From Sphingomonas panacis (lineage in GTDB: Bacteria > Pseudomonadota > Alphaproteobacteria > Sphingomonadales > Sphingomonadaceae): a stretch of 64,000 nt of DNA. Made by a program: the position numbers and the translations under genes. Location of the stretch: NCBI RefSeq assembly GCF_001717955.1, contig NZ_CP014168.1:1240001-1304000 (forward strand), written 5' to 3'. The notes below the pieces were generated by a model. The model saw only the letters and a list, made by a program, of their open reading frames with translations, did no database searches and was not told the origin of the DNA. Of the stretch, positions 55,538 through 63,542 are shown in pieces (the stretch's first letter is position 1; each line of letters begins with the position of its first letter).

Positions 55538-56287
55538 ATGAAGGTGCTGGTGCCGGTCAAGCGGGTGCTTGATTACAATGTTAAGCCACGGGTGAAAGCC
55601 GACGGGACGGGGATCGACCTCGCCAACGTCAAAATGAGCATGAACCCGTTCGACGAGATCGCCGTCGAAGAGGCGATCCGCCTCAAGGAAAAGGGCGTGG
55701 TCACCGAGATCGTCGTGGTCTCGATCGGCGAACCCAAATCGCAGGACACGCTGCGCACCGCGCTGGCGATGGGTGCTGACCGTGCGATCCTCGTCACCTC
55801 CGACACCAAGGTCGAGCCGCTTGGCGTTGCCAAGCTGCTCAAGGCGATCGCCGACGAGGAGCAGCCCGGTCTGGTCATCCTCGGCAAGCAGGCGATCGAC
55901 GACGACAACAACCAGACCGGCCAGATGCTCGCCGCACTGACCGGCTGGGGGCAAGGTACGTTCGCCTCGAAGGTCGAGGTCGAGGGCGATTTCGTCACCG
56001 TCACGCGCGAAGTCGATGGCGGTGCGGAGACCGAGAAGCTCAAGCTGCCGGCGATCGTGACGACCGATTTGCGCCTGAACGAGCCGCGCTACGCCTCGCT
56101 GCCCAACATCATGAAGGCGAAGTCCAAGCCGCTTGCGACCAAGACCGCCGCCGATTTCGGCGTCGATGTTTCGCCGCGTCTGACCACGCTCAAGGTGGTC
56201 GAGCCGGCCAAGCGCTCGGCCGGGATCAAGGTCGCCGATGTCGATGAACTGGTCGGCAAGCTGAAGGCGATGGGAGTCGCGAAATGA
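55538..56287 (+). CDS. etfB: Electron transfer flavoprotein beta subunit
   Basis: Small subunit (249 residues) of the ETF heterodimer that carries electrons from acyl-CoA and other dehydrogenases to ETF-ubiquinone oxidoreductase. Hallmarks: [72 protein letters not shown] and [24 protein letters not shown] sequence near 170-185, which holds AMP in family structures. Its stop overlaps the etfA start (ATGA). Own upstream region of 121 bases after sucC. Confidence 0.97.
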   Translation: MKVLVPVKRVLDYNVKPRVKADGTGIDLANVKMSMNPFDEIAVEEAIRLKEKGVVTEIVVVSIGEPKSQDTLRTALAMGADRAILVTSDTKVEPLGVAKLLKAIADEEQPGLVILGKQAIDDDNNQTGQMLAALTGWGQGTFASKVEVEGDFVTVTREVDGGAETEKLKLPAIVTTDLRLNEPRYASLPNIMKAKSKPLATKTAADFGVDVSPRLTTLKVVEPAKRSAGIKVADVDELVGKLKAMGVAK

Positions 56288-57213
56288 GCGTTCTGGTTTG
56301 GGTCGAACATGATGGCGCGAGCGTCAAGGACGCGACGCTGTCCACCGTCACCGCTGCGGCGAAGCTCGGTGACGTCGTGCTGCTGGTCGCCGGCAGCGGC
56401 GTGAGCGCCGCCGCCGAAGCCGCCGCAAAGATCGCCGGTGTATCGAAGGTGCTGGTCGCCGACGACGCCGCGCTCGCGCACGCGCTGGCCGAGAACGTCG
56501 CGCCGCTCGTCGTGACGCTGATGGCGGACCATGACGCGTTCCTGGTGCCCGCCACCACCAACGGCAAGAACATCGCGCCGCGCGTCGCGGCACTGCTCGA
56601 TGTGATGCAGATATCCGACATCCTCAGCGTCGAGAGCGCGGATACGTTCACGCGCCCGATCTACGCCGGCAATGCAATCGCGACGGTGCAGTCGAAAGAC
56701 GCCAAGAAGGTGATCTCGGTGCGTGGCACCGCGTTCGAGAAGGCGGCGACCGAGGGCGGTTCGGCGGCGATCGAGCCGGTGTCCGGCGCGGCCGATGCCG
56801 GCGTGTCGAGCTATGTCGGCAGCGAGATCGCCACGTCGGAGCGGCCCGAACTCACCTCGGCGAAGATCATCGTCTCGGGTGGGCGTGCTTTGCAGAATGG
56901 CGAGAACTTCCACGCGCTGATCGAGCCGCTCGCCGACAAGCTCGGCGCCGGCGTCGGCGCGAGCCGCGCGGCGGTCGATGCGGGCTATGTCCCCAACGAC
57001 TATCAGGTCGGCCAGACCGGCAAGATCGTCGCGCCCGAAGTGTACATCGCGATCGGGATTTCCGGGGCGATCCAGCATCTCGCCGGGATGAAGGATTCGA
57101 AGACGATCATCGCGATCAACAAGGACGAAGACGCGCCGATCTTCCAGGTCGCCGACATCGGGCTGGTTGGCGATCTGTTCAAGATCGTGCCGGAGCTGAC
57201 GGAGAAGCTGTAG
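56284..57213 (+). CDS. etfA: Electron transfer flavoprotein alpha subunit
   Basis: FAD-binding subunit (309 residues) of ETF. N-terminal nucleotide-like fold ([19 protein letters not shown]), then the C-terminal FAD domain with [40 protein letters not shown], the conserved [20 protein letters not shown] and [24 protein letters not shown] overlap with etfB indicates coupled translation for the heterodimer. A family D hairpin starts within the stop codon. Confidence 0.97.
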   Translation: MSVLVWVEHDGASVKDATLSTVTAAAKLGDVVLLVAGSGVSAAAEAAAKIAGVSKVLVADDAALAHALAENVAPLVVTLMADHDAFLVPATTNGKNIAPRVAALLDVMQISDILSVESADTFTRPIYAGNAIATVQSKDAKKVISVRGTAFEKAATEGGSAAIEPVSGAADAGVSSYVGSEIATSERPELTSAKIIVSGGRALQNGENFHALIEPLADKLGAGVGASRAAVDAGYVPNDYQVGQTGKIVAPEVYIAIGISGAIQHLAGMKDSKTIIAINKDEDAPIFQVADIGLVGDLFKIVPELTEKL

Positions 57214-57235
57214 GATCGGAGCGAAGCTCCGATCC
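57213..57235. terminator. GAA-loop hairpin directly after etfA
   Basis: GGATCGGAGC-GAA-GCTCCGATCC is a perfect 10-bp stem starting at the last base of the etfA stop. It shares the GAA loop with the hairpins at 18233 and 18255. No T-run. Confidence 0.5.
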
Positions 57236-57300
57236 GGTGCGCGCAAGCGAAGCAAGCGCGCAACGCTTCGACCGGCCGGCGCGGCCAAAGCCGCGACCGA

Positions 57301-57325
57301 CGACGCGGGATTCACTCCCGCGTCG
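57301..57325. terminator. Second hairpin between etfA and the PhyH gene
   Basis: CGACGCGGGA-TTCAC-TCCCGCGTCG is a perfect 10-bp stem with a 5-base loop, 22 bases before the PhyH start codon. It could end etfBA transcription or act in the leader of the next gene. Confidence 0.45.
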
Positions 57326-57346
57326 CTGGCCTGCGATCACACGATC

Positions 57347-58024
57347 ATGCTGACCGCTGACGCCCTGACCCTCGAACCCCACGGCGCGGAACGTCTCGGC
57401 CGCGCCGCTCTCGCGATCCTCTCCGACCTGCTGGCGCTGGCCGCCACCCAACCATCAGAACGTGCCGGCACCCGCCTGCACGGCATCCCGGCGCTCACAG
57501 CCCTGCTCGCGCCCGACTCTCCGCTCGGCGCCATCGCCAATACCCGCCTCGGGCCGTTTGCTCGCCCGGTCCGCGCCATCCTGTTCGACAAGACTGCCGA
57601 CACGAATTGGGCGCTCGGCTGGCATCAGGACCGCGTCATCGCCGTGCGTGAGCGGATCGAAACGCCGGGCTATGGTCCGTGGTCGGTCAAGCAGGGCATG
57701 CTCCACGTCGCACCGCCAGCCGAGTTGCTGGCGGGAATGCTGACGATTCGCGTGCATCTCGACGCGGTGCCGGCGACCAACGCGCCGTTGCTCGTCGTGC
57801 CCGGCTCGCATCGGCTGGGTCGGATCGCGGAGGATGAGATCGCGGCGATCGTCCGCGATCAGGGCAGCGTCGCGTGTCTCGCCGAGGCGGGCGACGTCTG
57901 GCTCTACGCCACGCCGATCGTGCATGCCTCGGCGGTCGCTATACGGCCGAAGCGGCGTCGGGTTTTGCAGATCGATTTTGCCGCAAGCGATTTGCCGAAC
58001 GGGCTCGAATGGCTGGGCGTGTAG
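57347..58024 (+). CDS. Phytanoyl-CoA dioxygenase (PhyH) family protein
   Basis: A 225-residue Fe(II)/2-oxoglutarate-dependent oxygenase. The iron triad is visible as H93-x-D95 (GWHQDRVIAV) and H193 (ATPIVHASAVA), with a following arginine patch (203-205) for 2-oxoglutarate. Also PLLVVPGSHRLGRI and AGDVWLYA. It is shorter than human PhyH, and its substrate is unknown; bacterial relatives hydroxylate free amino acids, ectoine or small molecules. The start (ATG 57347) lies just after a hairpin; no good ribosome site is seen, so the start is uncertain. Confidence 0.83.
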   Translation: MLTADALTLEPHGAERLGRAALAILSDLLALAATQPSERAGTRLHGIPALTALLAPDSPLGAIANTRLGPFARPVRAILFDKTADTNWALGWHQDRVIAVRERIETPGYGPWSVKQGMLHVAPPAELLAGMLTIRVHLDAVPATNAPLLVVPGSHRLGRIAEDEIAAIVRDQGSVACLAEAGDVWLYATPIVHASAVAIRPKRRRVLQIDFAASDLPNGLEWLGV

Positions 58025-58085
58025 CCGTGGGAACCGTGCGCGCAGCCTCGCGTTGAGAACATATACCGAACAAGCGAGGCAAGCC

Positions 58086-58310
58086 ATGACTGATCATCCG
58101 CACAATCCCAAGCTCGACGCGCATCCGGGATCGAATACGGAGAAAGACCCCGCGGATTGGGTATCGGGCGACGAACCGATGACCGGCGCGCAGGCGAGCT
58201 ACCTGACCACGCTCAGCGAGGAAGCCAAGGAAGCGCCGCCGCCCGAGGATCTGACCAAGGCCGATGCCTCGAAGCGGATCGATGAACTGAAGAGTGCGCT
58301 CGGACGATAG
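58086..58310 (+). CDS. DUF3072 small protein
   Basis: A 74-residue acidic, soluble protein with the DUF3072 core MTGAQASYLTTLSEEAKEAP, then DLTKADASKRIDELKSALGR. Function unknown; such proteins are frequent in alphaproteobacteria and often predicted to be DNA- or stress-associated without proof. ATG 58086 begins MTDHPHNPKLD. It lies 62 bases after the PhyH gene and is followed by half of a family A palindrome. Confidence 0.8.
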   Translation: MTDHPHNPKLDAHPGSNTEKDPADWVSGDEPMTGAQASYLTTLSEEAKEAPPPEDLTKADASKRIDELKSALGR

Positions 58311-58340
58311 CCTTATCCTCGCCTCTCGGGCGGGGATTAC

Positions 58341-58366
58341 GGGCTTCGACACGCTCAGCACGAACG
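58341..58366. repeat. Half copy of the family A palindrome
   Basis: GGGCTTCGACACGCTCAGCA followed by CGAACG matches the right arm of the copies at 27323 and 52415. The left arm is missing, so this looks like a decayed copy 31 bases after the DUF3072 stop. Confidence 0.6.
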
Positions 58367-58462
58367 AGGCGGGCGATTGCAGTCGCTAATGCCGTCCCGG
58401 CAGCAAATACCGCACCGTAAACGCCCGGCGCGACTCGAGTCGCGGCCGGGCGATTCGCTGTC

Positions 58463-59011
58463 TTACTTCGGCGAAAGCACCATCAGCATCTGACGGCCTT
58501 CCATGCGCGGATAGGCTTCGACCTTGGCGGTCTCGGCGGCATCGGCCTGGACGCGCTGGAGGAGCTGCATGCCGAGCTGGCCGTGCGAAAGCTCGCGGCC
58601 ACGGAAGCGCAGCGTCACCTTGACCTTGTCGCCCTCACCGATGAACTCGATGATCTTCTTCATCTTCGTATCATAATCATGATCGTCGATGTTCGGACGC
58701 ATTTTGATCTCCTTGATCTCCTGCGTCTTCTGCGACTTGCGTGCGAGGTTGGCCTTCTTCTGCGCCTCGTACTTGAACTTGCCGACGTCGAGGAACTTCG
58801 CGACGGGCGGATCGGCGTTGGGCGACACTTCGACAAGGTCGAGCCCGACCGCCTGTGCCTGTTCGAACGCCTCGCGCGTGTACATCACACCCAGATTCTC
58901 GCCGTCCTGATCGATCACGCGGACCTTGGGCGACTGGATGAATTCATTGAAGCGCGGGCCGTTCATCGGCATCGGCGCGCCCTGCGGGCGCCGGATCATG
59001 GGAGGACGTAT
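58463..59011 (-). CDS. infC: Translation initiation factor IF-3
   Basis: Binds the 30S subunit, prevents premature 50S joining and checks initiator tRNA and start codon. The 182-residue protein has the N-terminal domain ([59 protein letters not shown]) and C-terminal domain ([40 protein letters not shown]). AGGAG at 59024-59020 sits exactly 8 bases before an in-frame ATA at 59011, while the first ATG (58999) is 20 bases away. infC is known for rare AUU/AUC/AUA starts that allow autoregulation, so I place the start at ATA. Confidence 0.93.
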   Translation of the reverse strand: MRPPMIRRPQGAPMPMNGPRFNEFIQSPKVRVIDQDGENLGVMYTREAFEQAQAVGLDLVEVSPNADPPVAKFLDVGKFKYEAQKKANLARKSQKTQEIKEIKMRPNIDDHDYDTKMKKIIEFIGEGDKVKVTLRFRGRELSHGQLGMQLLQRVQADAAETAKVEAYPRMEGRQMLMVLSPK

Positions 59012-59153
59012 GGGTATTGCTCCTGAAGTTTCAGACCCGTCTATATAGGCGATTTCGCGCGCGTGCGAAAGGTGTGGCGGCAAAACCTCGCACGATTTCG
59101 GCGAACGATGCGTCCAGATTGGTGAGTTGCCCGGGGAAAGTCCTCTGCTCCGG

Positions 59154-59179
59154 CAGCGGGTGCCCGTGAGCACCCGCTG
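59154..59179 (-). terminator. Hairpin after tRNA-Leu
   Basis: CAGCGGGTG-CCCGTGAG-CACCCGCTG is a perfect 9-bp stem beginning 12 bases downstream of the tRNA 3' end on its own strand. No T-run follows, so it may serve tRNA 3' processing or termination. Confidence 0.45.
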
Positions 59180-59190
59180 ATCCGGGAGAG

Positions 59191-59277
59191 TGGTGCGGTC
59201 GAGAAGACTCGAACTTCCACGGCCTTTCGGCCACAACGACCTCAACGTTGCGCGTCTACCAGTTCCGCCACGACCGC
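59191..59277 (-). tRNA. tRNA-Leu (anticodon GAG)
   Basis: An 87-nt class II tRNA. The acceptor stem GCGGTCG/CGACCGC closes the molecule; the anticodon arm CAACG-TTGAGGT-CGTTG has GAG at positions 34-36, reading CUC and CUU leucine codons. The variable arm GGCCGAAAGGCC and the T arm with GTTCGAGTC follow, and the CCA end is encoded. It lies 180 bases upstream of infC, on the same strand. Confidence 0.96.
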
Positions 59278-59364
59278 ACGTGATACACCGGGAGACCCCG
59301 GTGGCTGGCAGGCGAGCGCCACTAGCAAAGCGAATCCGGGCTGGCAATCACTAATATAGCGATT

Positions 59365-60087
59365 TCAGTTACGGTCCTCGCCCGAGAAGCTCAGCACCAG
59401 CTTCTTGGCGTTGACCGGCACGTCGAGCTTGGCGCTGTTGAAGCCAACCTGGCCGTGCGGCGCGAGCATCATCGCGTCGGGGCGGATCGTCCAGCTATAG
59501 ACGAGCCGGCCGTGTTCGTCGCGCAGATCGGCGCGGATGTCGGGCACCTGCTGGCGTAAGTCGGTGGGGTTGAGCACGGTGCCGCTGATCGCGAAAATCT
59601 CGCTGCCATTGTCGAGATCGTGATGGTCGATCGGCTTGCTGACGATCCTGAGCGGGGTGTCGCGCGGGCTGAGCGTAAGCCCGAGTTGCGCGGCCAGCCC
59701 CGGCGCGCCCGAATAGAGCACGATGCCCGCCGCGATCAGCATCACCAGCCCGGCCGCGATCGCGGCCAGCGTCCAGCGCCGCGCGGGGTTGCGGCGCGGC
59801 TTGAACGGCGGCTGATGTGCGAACGGATCGATCCGGCCGGTGTAGCTGGCGTCCTCGTAGACGCGCGGCGCTTCGGGCGTGGTTTCGGGCTCGGGCGCGG
59901 CGGGCGCGGCTGCGACGGGTTCTGGAGCGCTTGCGGCCGGTTCGGGCGCTTCCTCCTCGGCAATCTCGACGCCGGGCTGAAACCAGCTATGCCGGCAACT
60001 CGCGCACCGCACCGTGCGTCCATCCACACCGATCGCGGTATCGGGGACGAGGTAACGGGTTCGGCAATCAGGACATTCAAGGATCAT
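59365..60087 (-). CDS. MJ0042 zinc-ribbon membrane protein (DUF3426-like)
   Basis: A 240-residue protein. A zinc ribbon at the very N terminus (C5-x2-C8, C28-x2-C31; ILECPDCRTRYLVPDTAIG) is followed by an acidic Pro/Ala-rich linker (about 38-80), one membrane helix (about 103-126) and a periplasmic beta-domain (about 140-238; ISGTVLNPTDLRQQVPDIRA). The combination is typical of the alphaproteobacterial proteins encoded opposite ftsE. The function is not established. It is divergent from ftsE, with 168 bases between them. Confidence 0.85.
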   Translation of the reverse strand: MILECPDCRTRYLVPDTAIGVDGRTVRCASCRHSWFQPGVEIAEEEAPEPAASAPEPVAAAPAAPEPETTPEAPRVYEDASYTGRIDPFAHQPPFKPRRNPARRWTLAAIAAGLVMLIAAGIVLYSGAPGLAAQLGLTLSPRDTPLRIVSKPIDHHDLDNGSEIFAISGTVLNPTDLRQQVPDIRADLRDEHGRLVYSWTIRPDAMMLAPHGQVGFNSAKLDVPVNAKKLVLSFSGEDRN

Positions 60088-60255
60088 GATACGCAGTCCG
60101 AGGCAGCGGCCACCTGCAGCCCCGCCCCGAATCTAAGCATCCGGCGCGCGCGGTGGCAAGTCTTTCGAGTCGCGCGGCTTGAAGCATCGCGCCCGATCGT
60201 GCGATGGGCTTGCGTTGGGGCACGGCAAGGAAGCGAGCGGCAAGCGCCGGGATCA

Positions 60256-60963
60256 ATGGCGAACATCGTCCAGTTCGAGAATGTCGGCCTGCGCTACGGC
60301 ACGGGCACGGAGACCTTGTCCGACGTGAGCTTCACGTTGTCGAGCGGCGCCTTCTATTTCCTCACCGGCACCAGCGGCGCCGGCAAGACCTCGCTGCTCA
60401 AATTGCTGTACCTCGCGCAACGCCCGACGCGCGGCGGCATCCGGCTGTTCGGGGAGGATGCGGTGACGCTGCCGCGCGCGCGCCTGCCCGGTTTTCGCCG
60501 GCGGATCGGCGTGGTGTTTCAGGACTTCCGGCTGGTGCCGCACCTCTCCGCCTATGACAATATCGCGCTGCCGTTGCGCGTCTCCGGGGTGGCGGAGAGC
60601 GACATCGACGCGCCGGTGCGCGAGATGCTGGCGTGGGTCGGGCTCGACCAGCGCATCGACGCCAAGCCGCCGACGCTGTCGGGCGGCGAGCAGCAGCGCG
60701 TCGCGATCGCGCGCGCGGTGATCGGCCGGCCCGAGATCCTCGTCGCCGACGAGCCGACCGGCAACGTCGATCCCGACATGGCCGAGCGGCTGCTGCATCT
60801 GTTCGATTCGCTCAACCGGCTCGGCACCACCGTCGTCGTCGCGACTCACGATTTCCATCTGCTCGGGCGCATTCCCGACGCGCATATGATGCGGCTCGAC
60901 AAGGGGCGGTTGCTCGATCCGACCGGATCGTTGCGCTTTCCCCCGCCCGGCGAGGCGGCATGA
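60256..60963 (+). CDS. ftsE: Cell-division ATPase FtsE
   Basis: ABC ATPase (235 residues) of the FtsEX complex, which at the division septum activates peptidoglycan hydrolases instead of transporting. Walker A GTSGAGKT (38-45), Q-loop VVFQDFRLVPHLSAYDNIAL, signature LSGGEQQRVAIARAV, Walker B ILVADEPTGNVDP and switch THD. It overlaps ftsX by 4 bases (ATGA). The start MANIVQFENVGLRYG is family-typical; the open frame upstream belongs to no gene. Confidence 0.94.
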   Translation: MANIVQFENVGLRYGTGTETLSDVSFTLSSGAFYFLTGTSGAGKTSLLKLLYLAQRPTRGGIRLFGEDAVTLPRARLPGFRRRIGVVFQDFRLVPHLSAYDNIALPLRVSGVAESDIDAPVREMLAWVGLDQRIDAKPPTLSGGEQQRVAIARAVIGRPEILVADEPTGNVDPDMAERLLHLFDSLNRLGTTVVVATHDFHLLGRIPDAHMMRLDKGRLLDPTGSLRFPPPGEAA

Positions 60964-61853
60964 ACATCGGCTTCATCACCGCCGCCGCCGATCGCCGGCT
61001 GCTCGACGAGCGGCGCGGCACGCGCGCGATGATGTGGATCATGGCGATCATGCTGTTCCTGACCGCGCTCGCCGCCGCCCTCGGCCTCGCCACGCTGGCG
61101 GCGACGACGTTGCTCGACCGGCAACTGGTCGGGCGGCTGACCGTGCAGATCGTCGAACCGTCCGCGCCGGCGCGCGCTGCACAGACGACCGCCGCGCTCG
61201 CCGCGTTGCGCAGCGCGCCGGGAGTGCGCGACGCGGTCGAGGTCGATCGCGACCGGCTCGCGGCGCTGTTGCGGCCGTGGCTGGGGGCGGACGGCGCCGA
61301 TCCCGACCTGCCGATCCCCGCGATGATCGACGTCGATCTCGCCTCGGGCAGCGCCGCTTCGGTGGCGGCGGTTTCGGCGGCGGTGACGCGCGCCGCGCCC
61401 TCGGCGCGGGTCGACCGGCACGAGAGCTGGATGTCGCCGGTGAGCAGCTTCATGCGGCTCGTCACCTGGCTGACGGCCGGGCTGGTCGCGCTGATCGCGG
61501 GGGCGACCGCTGCGGTGGTGATCCTCGCCGCGCGCGCCAGCCTGGAGACTCACCGCGAGACGATCGAGGTGATGCACATGCTCGGATCGACCGACATGCA
61601 GATCGCGCGGCTGTTCCAGCGCCGCATCGCGCTCGACACGTTGCTGGGCGGCGCGGTCGGCACGGTGCTGGCGGTGGTGGTGACGGCGGCGATGGGCGCA
61701 CGGCTCGCCACCTTGGGATCGGACCTGCTCGACGGCCTCTCGCTCGGCCAGCGCGACTGGGCGCTGCTCGCGATGCTGCCGTTCGCGTTCGCGCTGCTCG
61801 CCACGGTCGCGGCGCGCTACGCGGTGCTGGGCGCGCTGAGGAAGATCCTGTGA
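60960..61853 (+). CDS. ftsX: Cell-division membrane protein FtsX
   Basis: Integral-membrane partner of FtsE, 297 residues, with four helices: one near 25-50 (WIMAIMLFLTALAAALGLAT), then a periplasmic loop of about 110 residues, and three in the C-terminal half (WLTAGLVALIAGATAAVVIL and following). ETHRETIEVMHMLGSTDMQI is the cytoplasmic coupling segment typical of FtsX/MacB-like proteins. Its TGA overlaps an ATG (TGATG) opening a 37-codon frame through the family B palindrome. Confidence 0.9.
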   Translation: MNIGFITAAADRRLLDERRGTRAMMWIMAIMLFLTALAAALGLATLAATTLLDRQLVGRLTVQIVEPSAPARAAQTTAALAALRSAPGVRDAVEVDRDRLAALLRPWLGADGADPDLPIPAMIDVDLASGSAASVAAVSAAVTRAAPSARVDRHESWMSPVSSFMRLVTWLTAGLVALIAGATAAVVILAARASLETHRETIEVMHMLGSTDMQIARLFQRRIALDTLLGGAVGTVLAVVVTAAMGARLATLGSDLLDGLSLGQRDWALLAMLPFAFALLATVAARYAVLGALRKIL

Positions 61854-61966
61854 TGGCCGTCACCTTCTCCTCTCTCGTCACCCCAGCGCAAGCTGGGGTC
61901 TCTCGCGGCACGGGCGCTCGCTATCACCAGGAGACCCCAGCTTGCGCTGGGGTGACGGAGCGATGA
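61853..61966 (+). CDS. Repeat-derived 37-codon frame between ftsX and ydcF
   Basis: The frame starts in the ftsX stop (TGATG) and ends in the ydcF start (ATGA). It consists almost wholly of the family B palindrome, giving a peptide with the mirrored phrases VTPAQAGVS and TPACAGVT. It has no family and is probably not a functional protein. However, its open frame would let ribosomes pass from ftsX to ydcF without leaving the message. Whether it is translated is unknown. Confidence 0.3.
   Translation: MAVTFSSLVTPAQAGVSRGTGARYHQETPACAGVTER
61876..61957. repeat. Intergenic palindrome, family B copy 3, inside the ftsEX-ydcF operon
   Basis: Arms CGTCACCCCAGCGCAAGCTG and CAGCTTGCGCTGGGGTGACG, extended to 27 bases each with exact pairing, around a 28-base core. 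Unlike other copies it lies between two co-oriented, apparently cotranscribed genes, ending 5 bases before the ydcF start. Its last bases and the following GGAG form the ydcF ribosome-binding region, so folding could hide that site. Confidence 0.9.
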
Positions 61967-62499
61967 TCCGCAAGCTCGCCGCCGCGCTGGCGCTGCTGTG
62001 GGGCGGCGGCTTCGGCGTGTTCCTGCTGGCGATGCCGGGGCCGCTCGACGACCGCCGTACCGATGCGATCGTCGTGCCGACCGGGGGCGCCGGGCGGATC
62101 GATCGCGGTCTGGCGTTGCTCCAGCGCCACGCCGCCAAGCGGCTGCTGGTGACCGGGGTCGCGCCCGAGGTACGGCCGATCGAGCTCGCGGTCGAATATC
62201 GCGTGCCCGCATCGCTGATGGCGTGCTGCGTCGATCTCGGCCACGAGGCGGTCGATACGCGCTCCAACGCCGACGAGACGTCGCAGTGGCTGCACGAGCA
62301 TGGCTATCGTACGGTGCGGCTGGTGACCTCGAACTGGCACCTGCCGCGTGCGCGGCTCGAACTGGTCCATGCCACCGGCGACGACATCATCGTCTATGGC
62401 GACGGCGTGGCGAGCAAGCCGCGCTTCCTGACGCTGCTCGCCGAATACAACAAGCTGATCGTGCGGTGGGTGGCGCTGACGCTGGGAGTGGGCGCGTGA
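61963..62499 (+). CDS. YdcF-family (DUF218) membrane protein
   Basis: A 178-residue protein with an N-terminal membrane helix (about 5-23) and a DUF218 domain (AIVVPTGGAGRIDRGLALLQ, ADETSQWLHEHGYRTVRLVT, SNWHLPRARLEL). Such domains are linked to envelope processes; E. coli SanA and ElyC are relatives, the latter implicated in peptidoglycan and enterobacterial-antigen lipid handling. The ATG 61963 follows GGAG within the end of the family B palindrome. Its stop overlaps plsC (GTGA). Location with ftsEX and plsC fits a role in the envelope. Confidence 0.85.
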   Translation: MIRKLAAALALLWGGGFGVFLLAMPGPLDDRRTDAIVVPTGGAGRIDRGLALLQRHAAKRLLVTGVAPEVRPIELAVEYRVPASLMACCVDLGHEAVDTRSNADETSQWLHEHGYRTVRLVTSNWHLPRARLELVHATGDDIIVYGDGVASKPRFLTLLAEYNKLIVRWVALTLGVGA

Positions 62500-63185
62500 T
62501 CGGTTTGCGGAATCTGGCGTTCGCCATCGTGTTCTACGGCGGATCGGTGCCGTTCGTGCTGATGTCGCCGGTGGCGGCGCTGTTCGGGCAGGGCGCGTTG
62601 CTCGGCTTCGCGCGCGGCTGGATCGGGTTCCATCGCTGGGCGGCGCGCGCGCTGCTCGGCATCGAGACGCGCGTCGAGGGCGATCCCCACCTCGCCACGC
62701 CCGCGCTGTACGCCGCCAAGCACCAGTCGATGTACGAGACGCTCGAACTCAGCCGAATCCTCAACCGCCCGGCGATCGTGATGAAGCAGGAACTCGCCGA
62801 CATCCCGGTGTGGGGCTGGGCGGCGCGGCGCTACGGCGTGATCGTGGTCGATCGCGAGGCATCGGCGGGCGCGCTCAGGCGGATGCTGCGCGAGGCGAAG
62901 GTGGCGCTCGACGCTGGCCGCTCGATCGTGATCTTCCCCGAAGGCACCCGCGTCGCGCCGGGCGAGCAGCCGCCGCTCAAGGCTGGGTTCGCCGGCCTAT
63001 ACCAGATGCTCAAGCTGCCGGTGGTGCCGGTCGCACTCGACAGCGGGGTCGTGTGGCCTCGGCATGGCCCGAAGCGCCCCGGCGTGGTGACGATCCGCTT
63101 CGGCGAAGCGATCCCGCCGGGCCTGCCGCGCAAGGAGGCCGAGGCGCTGGTGCATGCGGCGATCAATGCGCTGGAAAGGGCCTGA
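62496..63185 (+). CDS. plsC: 1-acyl-glycerol-3-phosphate acyltransferase
   Basis: Adds the second acyl chain to lysophosphatidic acid, giving phosphatidic acid for membrane lipids. The 229-residue protein has an N-terminal membrane helix (about 8-30), the catalytic block KHQSMYETLE in which H76 is followed four residues later by E81 (canonical NHx4D, here Hx4E, as in many relatives), and the glycerol-phosphate motif FPEGTR (147-152). GTG 62496 overlaps the ydcF stop (GTGA). It closes the ftsE-ftsX-ydcF-plsC operon. Confidence 0.92.
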   Translation: MIGLRNLAFAIVFYGGSVPFVLMSPVAALFGQGALLGFARGWIGFHRWAARALLGIETRVEGDPHLATPALYAAKHQSMYETLELSRILNRPAIVMKQELADIPVWGWAARRYGVIVVDREASAGALRRMLREAKVALDAGRSIVIFPEGTRVAPGEQPPLKAGFAGLYQMLKLPVVPVALDSGVVWPRHGPKRPGVVTIRFGEAIPPGLPRKEAEALVHAAINALERA

Positions 63186-63542
63186 GCGCTTGGCGGAAGA
63201 TGGCTAAGGTTGTCCATCGGAAGCGCGGTGCGGGGCGTGTCACTTTTGGGGCGAACGGGCAGGCGGGCGCGCCCGTTGCGCGTGGCGAAACGGAGCGGGC
63301 TTGGGTGGCGCTGACGGTTTCAAAGAGCGTGCGCGGGATTATGCCATTGGCCCCGCATGTAGGACAGGTTCAACGGTAGTATTGGCGAATGGCGAACGGG
63401 AATTAGATGCCATTCCCTCATGGTGATAGGACGGCACGACGACTCGCAATATGCCTGCCCACGGTTACGAGTCGCCAACGCCCTTGCCGGCCGTTCTTGC
63501 CGCGTTCATCCGGCACGGACTAGGCGCGCGGCGACGGAACAT
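63186..63542. other. Gene-free stretch between plsC and the right-edge lipoprotein
   Basis: These 357 bases show no convincing gene in any frame; a 59-codon frame from 63200 on the plus strand has no family features. The part from about 63370 to 63470 (GTATTGGCGAATGGCGAACG and TTAGATGCCATTCCCTCATG) is poorer in G+C than its neighbours and may hold the promoter of the next gene. No strong hairpin is seen after plsC. Confidence 0.4.

Noticed and set aside
59012..59347. N-terminal extension of infC to 294 codons
   Set aside because: The extra sequence covers the infC leader and the tRNA-Leu gene and has no IF-3 similarity.
63200..63379. A 59-codon plus-strand frame after plsC
   Set aside because: No ribosome-binding site, no family features, and codon use unlike neighbouring genes.
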